NCBI RefSeq assembly: GCF_001429285.1
Contig: NZ_LMJJ01000012.1
Location: forward strand, 394,585-458,584
Length of the DNA: 64,000 nt
Direction: 5' to 3'
Source: Ensifer sp. Root278
GTDB lineage: Bacteria > Pseudomonadota > Alphaproteobacteria > Rhizobiales > Rhizobiaceae
The position numbers and the translations under genes are program-made. Position 1 is the stretch's first letter. The number at the start of each line of letters is the position of its first letter. Positions 31,046 to 39,557 of this stretch are shown here, in pieces. The notes under the pieces are model-generated. The model ran no database searches, was not told the DNA's origin, and saw only the letters and a program-made list of their open reading frames with translations.

Positions 31046-32191
31046 TCAGCCGCCCTTGACCGAGCCCGCCAGCAGACCGCGCACGAGATAGCGCTGCAAG
31101 CTGAAGAAGACGATCAGCGGAACGATGATGGTAATGAAGGCGGAAGCCGTCAGGATTTCCCAGTTGCCGCCGCGCGAGCCCAGCAGGTTGACGAGCCGGC
31201 CGGTCAGAACCAGTTCATCGGGGCCTGCGCCCAGGAACACGATCGCCACCAGCAGGTCGTTCCAGGTCCACAGGAACTGGAAGATCGCGAAGGAGGCGAG
31301 CGCCGGGAAGGACAGCGGCAGGATGATCTTGACGAAGATATCGAAATCGCTGGCACCGTCGACGCGGGCGGATTCCATGATTTCGCGCGGCAGGCCGGCC
31401 ATGTAGTTGCGAAGCAGATAGATCGCCAGCGGCAGGCCGAACCCGGTATGGGCCAGCCAGATGCCGACATAGGTCTTGGCCGGCACGCCCAGGATCGTGC
31501 CAACGCCGTTGTAGAGCTTCAGCAGCGGGATCAGCGACATCTGCAGCGGCACGACGAGAAGACCGACGACCACGGCGATCAGGATCGCCCGGCCGGGGAA
31601 CGGCATCCAGGCAAGCGCATAGGCGGCGAAGGCCGCGATCATGATCGGGATGATCGTCGCGGGTACGGCAACCGTCAGCGAATTGATGAAGGAGCGGCCG
31701 ATGTTTTCGGCACCCAGCACCTCGGCATAATTGTCGAAGGTGAAACGCGGCGGCGACGACGCCGTCACGAAGACGCGCTGGCCGCGGCTTCCTTCCATCT
31801 TCTTGTCGGAAACGATCTCGAAGTTGCCGTCGGCCTGAACGGTCAGCTTTTCGCCGTCGTTGAGTTCGGCGGTTTCGCCGGCCTTGAACGCAGTCGGCTC
31901 GCGGCTGTTAAAGCCGAAGGCGGAGATTTGGCCCGGCTGACCTTCGAGCAGGTTGCCGGAGATCACGAACTTGCCTTCGCGCTCGACCTGGCTTTCTGGG
32001 CCTGGCGCCCGGACGACGGTGTTTTGCGACGAGGTCGAAAGTGCGGTCCACCAGCCGGAAACGGCGAGCTGATCCTTGTCGCGCAGAGACGAGATCAACA
32101 GGCCGGCGGTCGGCAACGTCCAGAGCGCGACGATCAAAAGGACCGAGAGGTGGACGACCCACATGAGGGGTGAGCGTGTCGCTGGATTCAT
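31046..32191 (-). CDS. aglG: Alpha-glucoside ABC transporter permease AglG
   Basis: A 381-aa permease of the MalG type. It is about 100 residues longer than usual because of an insertion between the first helix (about 10-32) and the transporter core; this part (about 35-140) is hydrophilic and should lie in the periplasm. The EAA-like loop reads ESARVDGASDFDIFVKIILP. It starts 1 bp after the aglF stop. Confidence 0.92.
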   Translation of the reverse strand: MNPATRSPLMWVVHLSVLLIVALWTLPTAGLLISSLRDKDQLAVSGWWTALSTSSQNTVVRAPGPESQVEREGKFVISGNLLEGQPGQISAFGFNSREPTAFKAGETAELNDGEKLTVQADGNFEIVSDKKMEGSRGQRVFVTASSPPRFTFDNYAEVLGAENIGRSFINSLTVAVPATIIPIMIAAFAAYALAWMPFPGRAILIAVVVGLLVVPLQMSLIPLLKLYNGVGTILGVPAKTYVGIWLAHTGFGLPLAIYLLRNYMAGLPREIMESARVDGASDFDIFVKIILPLSFPALASFAIFQFLWTWNDLLVAIVFLGAGPDELVLTGRLVNLLGSRGGNWEILTASAFITIIVPLIVFFSLQRYLVRGLLAGSVKGG

Positions 32192-32192
32192 C

Positions 32193-33206
32193 TCAGTGCC
32201 CCTTCATTTCCTTGGCCGCATTGCGGATGTTCCAGACCATGATCGGAATGACGAGGATCATGATGACGACGGCGATCGCCGCACCGCGGCCAAAGTCGCC
32301 GCCCCCGCGGAACATCCAGTCGAACATCAGGTTGGCGAGCACCTGGCTCTGCCATTGGCCGTTGGTCATCGCCAGCACGATGTCGAAGACCTTCAGCACG
32401 AGAATGGTGATGGTCGTCCAGACGACGGCGATCGTGCCCCAGATCTGCGGCACCATGATCTTGAAGAAGATCTGCCAGCCATTGGCGCCGTCGATGACAG
32501 CGGCTTCGATCGTTTCCTCAGGGATGCCGCGAAGGGCAGCGGACAGGATGACCATCGCAAAGCCCGTCTGGATCCAGACGAGGATCGCCATCAGGAAGAA
32601 ATTGTTCCAGAACGGCAGCGTGATCCAGGCCTGCGGCGCGCCGCCGAAGGCGACGACGATGGCGTTCAGGAGGCCGATCTGCTCTGCGCCTTCGGGACGG
32701 AAATCGTAGATGAACTTCCAGATGACCGCGGCACCGACGAACGAGATCGCCATCGGCATGAAGATCAGCGTCTTGGCGATGTTGCCCCACCAGATGCGGT
32801 CGGTGAGTGCTGCGATGACCAGGCCGAAGAAGGTCGCGAGCGCCGGAACGACCAGCAGCCAGAGGAAATTATTGTAGATCGACTGGCGGAACTCACCGTC
32901 GTTGACCATCCAGGCATAGTTGCTGACGCCGACGAAGTTCTGTCCGGCGCGATCATGGACGCTGTACCAGAGCGACATGAAGACGGGATAGATAAGATAC
33001 ACTGTCAGCGCAAGGAGCGCCGGTCCCAGAAACAACCACGGACGGATGGCGTTGGTGATGCGCAGGTTTCTTGAGGCGACGGCACCGGATTTTCCCTTCG
33101 ACGGGAACATCAGGTCGAGAATGAAACTGGTTCCCCAGAAATAGGCGGCGCAGCCGATGACCCCGCCCAACATGAACCCTGCAGCCTTCACAAGCTGAAA
33201 CAACAT
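32193..33206 (-). CDS. aglF: Alpha-glucoside ABC transporter permease AglF
   Basis: A 337-aa permease of the MalF/UgpA type with an N-terminal pair of helices and the EAA loop EAAVIDGANGWQIFFKIMVP. It forms the membrane channel with AglG. It is preceded by a 192-bp gap with a hairpin after aglE. Confidence 0.92.
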   Translation of the reverse strand: MLFQLVKAAGFMLGGVIGCAAYFWGTSFILDLMFPSKGKSGAVASRNLRITNAIRPWLFLGPALLALTVYLIYPVFMSLWYSVHDRAGQNFVGVSNYAWMVNDGEFRQSIYNNFLWLLVVPALATFFGLVIAALTDRIWWGNIAKTLIFMPMAISFVGAAVIWKFIYDFRPEGAEQIGLLNAIVVAFGGAPQAWITLPFWNNFFLMAILVWIQTGFAMVILSAALRGIPEETIEAAVIDGANGWQIFFKIMVPQIWGTIAVVWTTITILVLKVFDIVLAMTNGQWQSQVLANLMFDWMFRGGGDFGRGAAIAVVIMILVIPIMVWNIRNAAKEMKGH

Positions 33207-33308
33207 GACATGTCCCTCCCCCTCGGTGCACGGTCGCGTGCAGGGCTGGCGATTGTCGCCGTTCTCATTGGGGTGCGCTGCTTCTCATAGACGAAGGCGG
33301 GAAGCGAA

Positions 33309-33332
33309 CGGAAAACCGCATACACTTTTCCT
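33309..33332. repeat. Short repeat, partial third copy
   Basis: CGGAAAACCGCATACACTTTTCCT matches the core of the repeats at 28123 and 28178, again with GGAAAA and TTTTCC in inverted order. It lies in the aglE-aglF gap. Confidence 0.6.
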
Positions 33333-33364
33333 CTGCCCGCCTCTGCAGCGAACCCGGATCGGCA

Positions 33365-33388
33365 ACGGGCGGCATCGCCGCCGCCCGT
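33365..33388 (-). promoter_or_regulatory. Intercistronic hairpin after aglE
   Basis: ACGGGCGGC at 33365-33373 and GCCGCCCGT at 33380-33388, six-base loop, ten bases after the aglE stop. As with potF, the hairpin follows the binding-protein gene and could raise its mRNA level relative to the permeases. Confidence 0.6.
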
Positions 33389-33398
33389 CATCCGGTTC

Positions 33399-34757
33399 TT
33401 ACTTGATGGCGTCCCACGCCTTTTGCACGCCATCGGCGACATCTGCCGACGACTTGCCGCCGACGAAATCGACCATGCCGGTCCAGAACGCGCCCGCGCC
33501 GATCTTGCCGGGCATCAGGTCGGAACCGTCGAAGCGGAAGGTGGTGGCGTTGAGCAGGATCTCGCCCTGCTTCTTCAGCGGCGGATTGCCGTAGGTATCG
33601 ACGTTGACGCTCTTGTACGGCGTGAGGAAGCTCGTCTGCGCCATCCAGACTTCATGGGCGATCGGCGTCTTCAGGAATTCGATGAAGGCGCGCGCGGCCG
33701 GCGTGTCCTTGGTGATCATCGCCAGCGTACCGGCGCCGAGCACCGGATTGCCGAGCTCCTTCTTGCTCTCGTAGGGCGGCATGTAGAAGAAGTCGGCGTC
33801 CTCGCCGATCTTGGTGCCCTCAGGGAAGAAGGACGGAATGAACGACGCCTGGTGGTGCAGGTAGCACTTCGGCGGCGAGGCAAAGAGGCCCTTCGGGCTG
33901 TCACGGAAGTCGGTGGAGGCAACGGCTGCAGCGCCGCCATCGACGAACTTGTCGTTCTTGGCAAACCAGCCGAACTCATCGATCGCACCGACGACAGCCG
34001 GATCGGTGAAGGGAATCTCGTTCTTGACCCACTTGTCGTAGACATCGGCCGGCTGGGTGCGCAGCATCATGTCTTCCACCCAGTCGGTCGCCGGCCAACC
34101 GGTCGCGCCGCCCGAGCCGAGGCCGATGCACCATGGCTTGCCGCCGTCAGCGGCGATCTTCTCGGTCAGCGCCTTCAGCTCTTCCATGGTCTTCGGCACT
34201 TCGTAGCCGGCATCCTCGAAGTTTTCGGGCGAGTACCAGACGAGCGACTTCACGTCGATCTTGTAGGGAAATGCATAGAGCGCGGCATTGCCGTCCTTGC
34301 CCTTGTAGGTCGAAAGATCGACCCAGGACTGGCCGGCGGCGTAGTTGTCGAGCAGCCACTTCTGGGTGTCGTCGCCGAGCGGCGTCAGGTAACCCTTGGA
34401 GGCGAGATCGCCGATCAGACCCGGCTGCGGGAGGACCGAGATTTCGGCCGGGCTGCCGGCCTGGGTGTCGATGACGATCTGCTGCTCATAGTTTTCCGAG
34501 GACGAATATTTGATCTCGGCGCCCGTCGCTTCGGTGAAGTAGGCATAGACGCTCTTGAACAGCGCCTCGTCCTCACCGCGCCAGGGGCCGAAGATCGTCA
34601 GCGTCTGGCCCTTGAGGTCATGACCCTTCTTGAACTCCTCGAAGCTCGCCCAGTTGAACTTCGAATCCTCGCCCGGCTTGAACTTGAGGTCAGCGGCGCC
34701 GGCAGCACCTGCCAACAGGGCAAACGCCGCCACGCCCAACAGCAATGATCTCTTCAC
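33399..34757 (-). CDS. aglE: Alpha-glucoside-binding periplasmic protein
   Basis: A 452-aa solute-binding protein of the MalE-like cluster. It starts with GTG at 34757 behind GGAGGAGAAG and carries a signal peptide (residues 2-21, cleavage likely after AGA). It captures alpha-glucosides for AglFG. First gene of the operon, with an operator-overlapped promoter directly upstream. Confidence 0.93.
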   Translation of the reverse strand: MKRSLLLGVAAFALLAGAAGAADLKFKPGEDSKFNWASFEEFKKGHDLKGQTLTIFGPWRGEDEALFKSVYAYFTEATGAEIKYSSSENYEQQIVIDTQAGSPAEISVLPQPGLIGDLASKGYLTPLGDDTQKWLLDNYAAGQSWVDLSTYKGKDGNAALYAFPYKIDVKSLVWYSPENFEDAGYEVPKTMEELKALTEKIAADGGKPWCIGLGSGGATGWPATDWVEDMMLRTQPADVYDKWVKNEIPFTDPAVVGAIDEFGWFAKNDKFVDGGAAAVASTDFRDSPKGLFASPPKCYLHHQASFIPSFFPEGTKIGEDADFFYMPPYESKKELGNPVLGAGTLAMITKDTPAARAFIEFLKTPIAHEVWMAQTSFLTPYKSVNVDTYGNPPLKKQGEILLNATTFRFDGSDLMPGKIGAGAFWTGMVDFVGGKSSADVADGVQKAWDAIK

Positions 34758-34818
34758 GTTCTTCTCCTCCCAAAGATGAACCCGGATCCCACCGGGCAGA
34801 CGATGATGCGCGAAAATT

Positions 34819-34830
34819 CAAAGCGCTTTG
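34819..34830. promoter_or_regulatory. LacI-type operator O1 at aglE promoter
   Basis: The perfect palindrome CAAAGCGCTTTG, typical of LacI/GalR-family sites with a central CG. It lies just downstream of the proposed aglE -10 element, where bound AglR would block transcription. Confidence 0.8.
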
Positions 34831-34837
34831 AGTTCGC

Positions 34838-34868
34838 TAACAAACCATTGCGACACGCGAGGAGTCAA
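34838..34868 (-). promoter_or_regulatory. Putative aglE promoter
   Basis: On the minus strand TTGACT (34868-34863) and TTGTTA (34843-34838) are separated by 19 bases. The start of transcription would fall at the O1 operator. The -10 is a poor match, as expected for a regulated promoter. Confidence 0.4.
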
Positions 34869-35021
34869 GAGATTTCCCATCCCTGTCCTCAATGCGACGA
34901 ATTTGTGCTTTGCGGTAACGTTTTGCACCGCGCAATGGTTGAATTCCGCTTTGTTGCTCGAAAAACGGATGCTACACCAACCCGAGGCGCTGGGACCAAA
35001 CACCAAAAATCATACGGATAT

Positions 35022-35035
35022 CCAAAGCGCTTTGG
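35022..35035. promoter_or_regulatory. LacI-type operator O2 before aglR
   Basis: The palindrome CCAAAGCGCTTTGG contains the same 12-bp core as O1 and ends 14 bp before the aglR start codon. It suggests autoregulation, or looping with O1 about 200 bp away. Confidence 0.8.
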
Positions 35036-35049
35036 GAGGAATCCTGACC

Positions 35050-36081
35050 ATGGCGGTCAATCTCAAGCAACTTGCGGAACTGCTCGGCCTGTCCCAGACG
35101 ACGGTCAGCCGCGCATTGAACGGCTATCCGGAAGTGAATGCCGAGACCCGTCAGCGCGTGCTGCAGGCCGTGCGCGAGACCGGCTACAGGCCGAACCGCG
35201 CCGCCCAGCGACTGGCCACCGGCAGAGCCTTCTCCATCGGCATGGTCATGCCGATCGCGCCCGGTATCGATTCCGACGTGCACTTCGGCGAGTTCCTGGC
35301 GGGGCTTGCGGAAGAAGCGGTCAAGCACGACTTCCATTTCGTGCTCAATCCGAGTGCGCCGGAGGACGAGGAAGTGACGTTCCGGCGGCTGGCAGCCAGC
35401 GGCAATGTCGATGCGCTGTTCCTTGCCTATATGCGCGCCAACGACCCGCGCATCGCCATGCTGAAGTCGCTGTCGATCCCGTTTCTCGTCCACGGGCGCT
35501 CGATCGGCGAAAGCCGCGACTACCCCTTCCTCGACATCGACAACACCAGTGCCTTCTACGATGCGGCGCGACTTCTCATTCAACTCGGGCATCAACGGAT
35601 CGCGCTGATCAATGGCCCGGAGTATCTGACTTTTTCCATCCGCCGCCAGAAGGGAATGCTCAGGGCGCTTACCGAACACGGCCTCACGCTCGACGAGGCG
35701 CTGGTCGAACATTCGCTGATGACCGACGAGCACGGCTACCGCAGCATGCAGCGCTTCCTACAGCATGCGCAGCCGCCGACCGCGGTGCTCTGCTCCAGTA
35801 CGGTGCTGGCGCTCGGCGCGGTCCGGGCGATCAATCAGGCGGGCTTGAAAATCGGCGAGGACATCTCGCTGATCGCCCATGACGACGTGCTGCCGATGCT
35901 GAAGCCCGAGAATTTCAGCGTTCCGCTGACGACGACGCGCTCGTCGCTCAGGGCGGCCGGAGCCCGGATTGCCACACGGCTGATCGGCGGCATCCTGAAA
36001 CGGGGCGACTATCCGGAACAGGAACTCTGGCGCGCGGAACTGATCGTGCGCGCCTCGACCGGGCCCGCTCCGCAAAAATGA
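35050..36081 (+). CDS. aglR: LacI family regulator of the agl operon
   Basis: A 343-aa repressor with the N-terminal LacI helix-turn-helix (LKQLAELLGLSQTTVSRALNG, residues 5-25), the hinge region RPNRAAQRLATG and a periplasmic-binding-like effector domain. The ATG at 35050 puts the DNA-binding domain at the very N-terminus; the longer frame to 34828 would run through the O2 operator. Divergent from aglE with two matching operators between them. Confidence 0.93.
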   Translation: MAVNLKQLAELLGLSQTTVSRALNGYPEVNAETRQRVLQAVRETGYRPNRAAQRLATGRAFSIGMVMPIAPGIDSDVHFGEFLAGLAEEAVKHDFHFVLNPSAPEDEEVTFRRLAASGNVDALFLAYMRANDPRIAMLKSLSIPFLVHGRSIGESRDYPFLDIDNTSAFYDAARLLIQLGHQRIALINGPEYLTFSIRRQKGMLRALTEHGLTLDEALVEHSLMTDEHGYRSMQRFLQHAQPPTAVLCSSTVLALGAVRAINQAGLKIGEDISLIAHDDVLPMLKPENFSVPLTTTRSSLRAAGARIATRLIGGILKRGDYPEQELWRAELIVRASTGPAPQK

Positions 36082-36083
36082 AA

Positions 36084-36105
36084 ACGCGCCGCAATCGCGA
36101 CGCGT
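36084..36105 (-). terminator. Terminator of folD
   Basis: ACGCGCCGC at 36084-36092 pairs with GCGACGCGT at 36097-36105 (one wobble). Read on the minus strand it is followed by TTTTCATTTTT. It lies 25 bp after the folD stop and directly abuts the convergent aglR stop. Confidence 0.7.
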
Positions 36106-36129
36106 CTCGTCATTCGATGTGAGCAGGAA

Positions 36130-37029
36130 TTAGAAGCGCGGCGGCCTGCGGCCCGCTTTGCGGTGAGCGGCAATCACGGTGTTGGCCATCAACATGGCGA
36201 TGGTCATCGGGCCGACGCCGCCCGGCACTGGGGTAATCACGCTTGCGACCTCGGCGGCCTCGGCAAAGGCGACGTCGCCAACCAGCTTGGATTTCCCCTC
36301 GCCCTTTTCCGGCGCCGGCACGCGGTTGATGCCAACGTCGATCACCGTCGCGCCGGGCTTGACCCAGTCAGCCTTCACCATCTCTGGGCGGCCAACGGCG
36401 GCAACGAGGATATCCGCATTGCGGCAGACGGCGGCCAGGTCCTTGGTGCGCGAATGCGCCGTCGTCACGGTCGCATTGGCGGCGAGCAACAGCGCCGACA
36501 TCGGCTTGCCGAAGAGGTTCGAACGGCCGATGACGACAGCGTTCAGCCCCGAGAGGTCATCGCCGTGTGTCTGGCGCACGAACACCATGGCGCCGGCCGG
36601 CGTGCAGGAGACGAGACCGCCTTCGAGATCGCCCGTCGCGAGCTTGCCGGCATTGACGATATGCAGGCCGTCGACGTCCTTTTCCGGAAGGATCGACTGG
36701 ATGATCGGCTCGGAGTTCAGGTGCTTCGGCAACGGCAGCTGCACGAGGATGCCGTGAATGGAGGGATCCGCATTGAGCTCCGCAACCAGCGCGGCGAGTT
36801 CTTCCTGCGTGGTTGCCTCCGACAGGGTGTGCTGGATCGACAGGAAGCCGCACTCCTTGGCCATCTTGCTCTTCGAGGAAACATAGGCGTGGCTTGCCGG
36901 ATCGTCGCCGACGATCACGACGGCAAGGCCTGCGCGAACACCGGCATCCGTCTCGAGCGCCTTGGTCGCGGCCTTCACAGTCTCGATGACCGAAGCGGCG
37001 ACTTTCTTGCCATCAATCACAGTCGTCAC
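36130..37029 (-). CDS. folD: Methylene-THF dehydrogenase/cyclohydrolase FolD
   Basis: A 299-aa bifunctional cytoplasmic enzyme of one-carbon metabolism. The signatures [20 protein letters not shown] (with catalytic Lys) and [30 protein letters not shown] are intact, as is [14 protein letters not shown] at the end. The start is GTG at 37029, with an AGGAGGA ribosome site. Single-gene unit. Confidence 0.95.
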   Translation of the reverse strand: MTTVIDGKKVAASVIETVKAATKALETDAGVRAGLAVVIVGDDPASHAYVSSKSKMAKECGFLSIQHTLSEATTQEELAALVAELNADPSIHGILVQLPLPKHLNSEPIIQSILPEKDVDGLHIVNAGKLATGDLEGGLVSCTPAGAMVFVRQTHGDDLSGLNAVVIGRSNLFGKPMSALLLAANATVTTAHSRTKDLAAVCRNADILVAAVGRPEMVKADWVKPGATVIDVGINRVPAPEKGEGKSKLVGDVAFAEAAEVASVITPVPGGVGPMTIAMLMANTVIAAHRKAGRRPPRF

Positions 37030-37281
37030 GGCATGTTCCTCCTGGCTTCCTGTTCACGCGGCACACTCTAGTTCGCCCGGGAAAAGGCGATGGCCTCAAA
37101 GCGCCCTATGCTGTTCCAAACGCATAAATGCAAGAGGCGGCGGCGAGGTTGGCGGATGTTTCGTTCCACCGCGCGGCATTTCCTTTCACGGGTGAGAGGA
37201 GAGACGGCTTCGCTCAAAATCATGAGAGAGCGATCGCAACGTCGCACAGTCGGGGAATAGAGCCCACCCGTCGGCGATGGC

Positions 37282-39291
37282 TTAACCGCGTGCCAGCTTT
37301 TGAAGGGAGTAGTGTTCGACGCGGGTTCTCAGCGCTCGAAGATCTTCCTGGACCTTGGCGATTTCGGTATCGTTCTCCGCTTCCGCGTATGGTGGCGTGC
37401 GCCGGACCATAGCCCCTTCAGCTTCGCCACGACGCGCAGCGGCGTAGGCGGCTGTCAGCGATTGAGCATGATGCGCCGCTGGGCTGAACGGCGGCGGTAG
37501 ATCGGACTTGGCAGGAGTGGGATCGGCCTGCGGCTGCTTGCGCGGCGAAGGTTCGGGATCGCCCTCCGGCTCTGGCGGCTCCGGATCCTGATCGCGCCGC
37601 GGCTCTGCACCAGGGCCGGCAAACAAACCGCGCATGCTGCGGTAGATGCCGAGCAAAACGCCGAGGCCGAAGCCGGCGAAGAAGCCGGCCATGGTGGCGG
37701 CAATCACGATGATCTTGCGCGAAGGACCCTTCGCCTGCAGCGCAGGCTCGGCCTTCGAGATCACCCGGATGTTCTTCGCCGTCAGCTTTTCCTCTTCGCG
37801 CGTTTCGCCGGCGCGCTTCAGGAAGGATTCGTAAATTGCGCGGGTGGCCGCGGCTTTCCGCTGCAGCTCACGCAGTTCGACGAATTCGGCGGAAGAATCG
37901 ATCTGCCGCGCCTTCTGCACCGCAAGCTGCTGCAGCAGGTCCTGCTCGGTGCGCTGGGCGCGATCAAGCTCGGTTCCGGCCGCGGCGGCAATGCGGCGCA
38001 GTTCGTTGCCGATTTCGGAGCGCGAGGCCTCCAGCGCCTGCTGGGTGGCGATCCGTTGCGGGTGGCGTGGTCCGAGGCTCGCGTCAAGCGCACTCAATTG
38101 CGCCCTGGTCGCGGCAAATTGCTTGCGCAGTTCGGACAGCGCCAGCGAGCTGATTTCCTCCGGATAGGCCCCGGTCAAAACGTCGTTCAGCTGCACCTTG
38201 CCGGAGGCTTCCGCTTTCGCTTTTGCTTCGGCGATGCGGTTGCGGGCGGCGGCCACCTGGTCGCTGAGGCTCAGGAGCTGCTTGTCAGCGATCAGCTCGC
38301 CGCCGGCGCCGACGATGTCGTAGCTCGCCTTATAGTCCTCGACCGCCTTCTCGGCCGCATCGAGCTCGGCCTTCAATTCCTTGATGCGGACGTCGAGCGC
38401 CACCGTTGTTTTCTGGAAGAAGCCGGATTGCGCTGCGGTTTCTTCACCGAGAAAAGTTTCGACCAGCCGGTTGGTGATGAGCGCCGATTTCTCCGGGTTG
38501 CGCGTCTGCGCCTCGACCGTGACGATGAAGGTCTTCGGGTCGCGCCAAACCTGGATGGCCTCGCTCAGCTTCTTCAGCATACGGGCGGACGCGTCGCCGC
38601 CGGCCTTTCCTGCGAATTCCGGATCCTTCTCGAGGTCGAGGCCGGTTGCAACCTTCTCCATGACGGTGCGCGAGCGCAGCACTTCAAGCTGGCTGTCGAC
38701 GAGCGCGAGAATGCCTTCGGTCGCCAGCGATTGTTTTGACAGATCGGAATCCGTCAGCCGCACCTCGCGCGGATCGATGTAGAGCTTGCTTTCGGAGACG
38801 TAGACGCTGGGTGTGGAAAGTGCGAGCAGTATGCCGCCCACAGCACCGAGCGCAGTCGTCGCAATAATGATCTTGCGCAGTTGCCAGACGGAGCGCAGGA
38901 CGGTCTTGATGTCGACGAGAGGACGGTCACCGGGTGCGTCAGTGGCGGGCGCGGCTGTCGCCTGGGCATCGTCCCGGCTATCGGTCAACCATTGTACCAG
39001 CCTGTCGCCCATGCCGCTCAGGGCGCGACGATGCTTGGCCGTTCCACTCGTTCCCTTCGAGGCATTCTTGCCTATTGTCGGTTGCGCCGCCGAACGGGTC
39101 GCCTCGCGAGCGCCGGACTGGCCCGTCGGGCCTTCGGCTGCGGACAGGCGATTGAGCAGAGGAGAATTGGCCGCGGAAGCGCCGGCCACACGGGGCTTTT
39201 GCGCGCGCGCGGAACCGCGCGTGTCCTCGGCTACGAAATCGAGCAACGATGCACGCGGAACCGGGCGTTTCTCGTCGTCGATGTTGAACAT
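37282..39291 (-). CDS. Polysaccharide co-polymerase, Wzz/ExoP-like, kinase-free
   Basis: A 669-aa inner-membrane protein that controls chain length or export of a surface polysaccharide. Two helices (139-159 and 526-550) flank a Wzz fold and a long periplasmic coiled coil (about 296-500), with the GNVR-type segment RELQRKAAATRAIYESFLKR (474-493). Unlike ExoP or Wzc it has no C-terminal tyrosine kinase (no Walker motifs); instead there is a proline-rich, acidic cytoplasmic tail (555-669). The N-terminal 135 residues are hydrophilic and low in order. Divergent from the flippase gene. Confidence 0.85.
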   Translation of the reverse strand: MFNIDDEKRPVPRASLLDFVAEDTRGSARAQKPRVAGASAANSPLLNRLSAAEGPTGQSGAREATRSAAQPTIGKNASKGTSGTAKHRRALSGMGDRLVQWLTDSRDDAQATAAPATDAPGDRPLVDIKTVLRSVWQLRKIIIATTALGAVGGILLALSTPSVYVSESKLYIDPREVRLTDSDLSKQSLATEGILALVDSQLEVLRSRTVMEKVATGLDLEKDPEFAGKAGGDASARMLKKLSEAIQVWRDPKTFIVTVEAQTRNPEKSALITNRLVETFLGEETAAQSGFFQKTTVALDVRIKELKAELDAAEKAVEDYKASYDIVGAGGELIADKQLLSLSDQVAAARNRIAEAKAKAEASGKVQLNDVLTGAYPEEISSLALSELRKQFAATRAQLSALDASLGPRHPQRIATQQALEASRSEIGNELRRIAAAAGTELDRAQRTEQDLLQQLAVQKARQIDSSAEFVELRELQRKAAATRAIYESFLKRAGETREEEKLTAKNIRVISKAEPALQAKGPSRKIIVIAATMAGFFAGFGLGVLLGIYRSMRGLFAGPGAEPRRDQDPEPPEPEGDPEPSPRKQPQADPTPAKSDLPPPFSPAAHHAQSLTAAYAAARRGEAEGAMVRRTPPYAEAENDTEIAKVQEDLRALRTRVEHYSLQKLARG

Positions 39292-39362
39292 GACTGATCC
39301 CGCGGCTGCCGAGACGGCGAATTCCGAATAGTGAAGCCAACCTAAGGAAACATGGAAAACAA

Positions 39363-39370
39363 ATGGTTAA
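39363..39370. promoter_or_regulatory. CtrA-type half-site upstream of the co-polymerase
   Basis: ATGGTTAA, the reverse complement of TTAACCAT, about 72 bp before the co-polymerase start. On the minus strand it reads TTAA-N7-TTTT, so only one half is conserved. Confidence 0.3.
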
Positions 39371-39557
39371 TTTCTGTGGATCGACGCACGCAAACGGGTC
39401 AATCTCACGCCTTATTAAGCTTTCCCGCCTATGACGGAAGGCAGCAAAGCAGTTCCAGCAAATGCGACACGCGCCTTGCGCTCGGAACTCAGCATAAACA
39501 AAGAGATAGAGCGCTTCCAACGGCCGTGCCGGGAGACGCGCTGTTGGAACGTCGGCC

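Noticed and set aside
32076..33074. Plus-strand frame of 332 codons with Asp/His/Arg-rich sequence
   Set aside because: Shadow of aglF; low-complexity composition.
34828..35049. Upstream extension of aglR
   Set aside because: It would place 74 residues before the LacI helix-turn-helix and run across the operator and promoter region.
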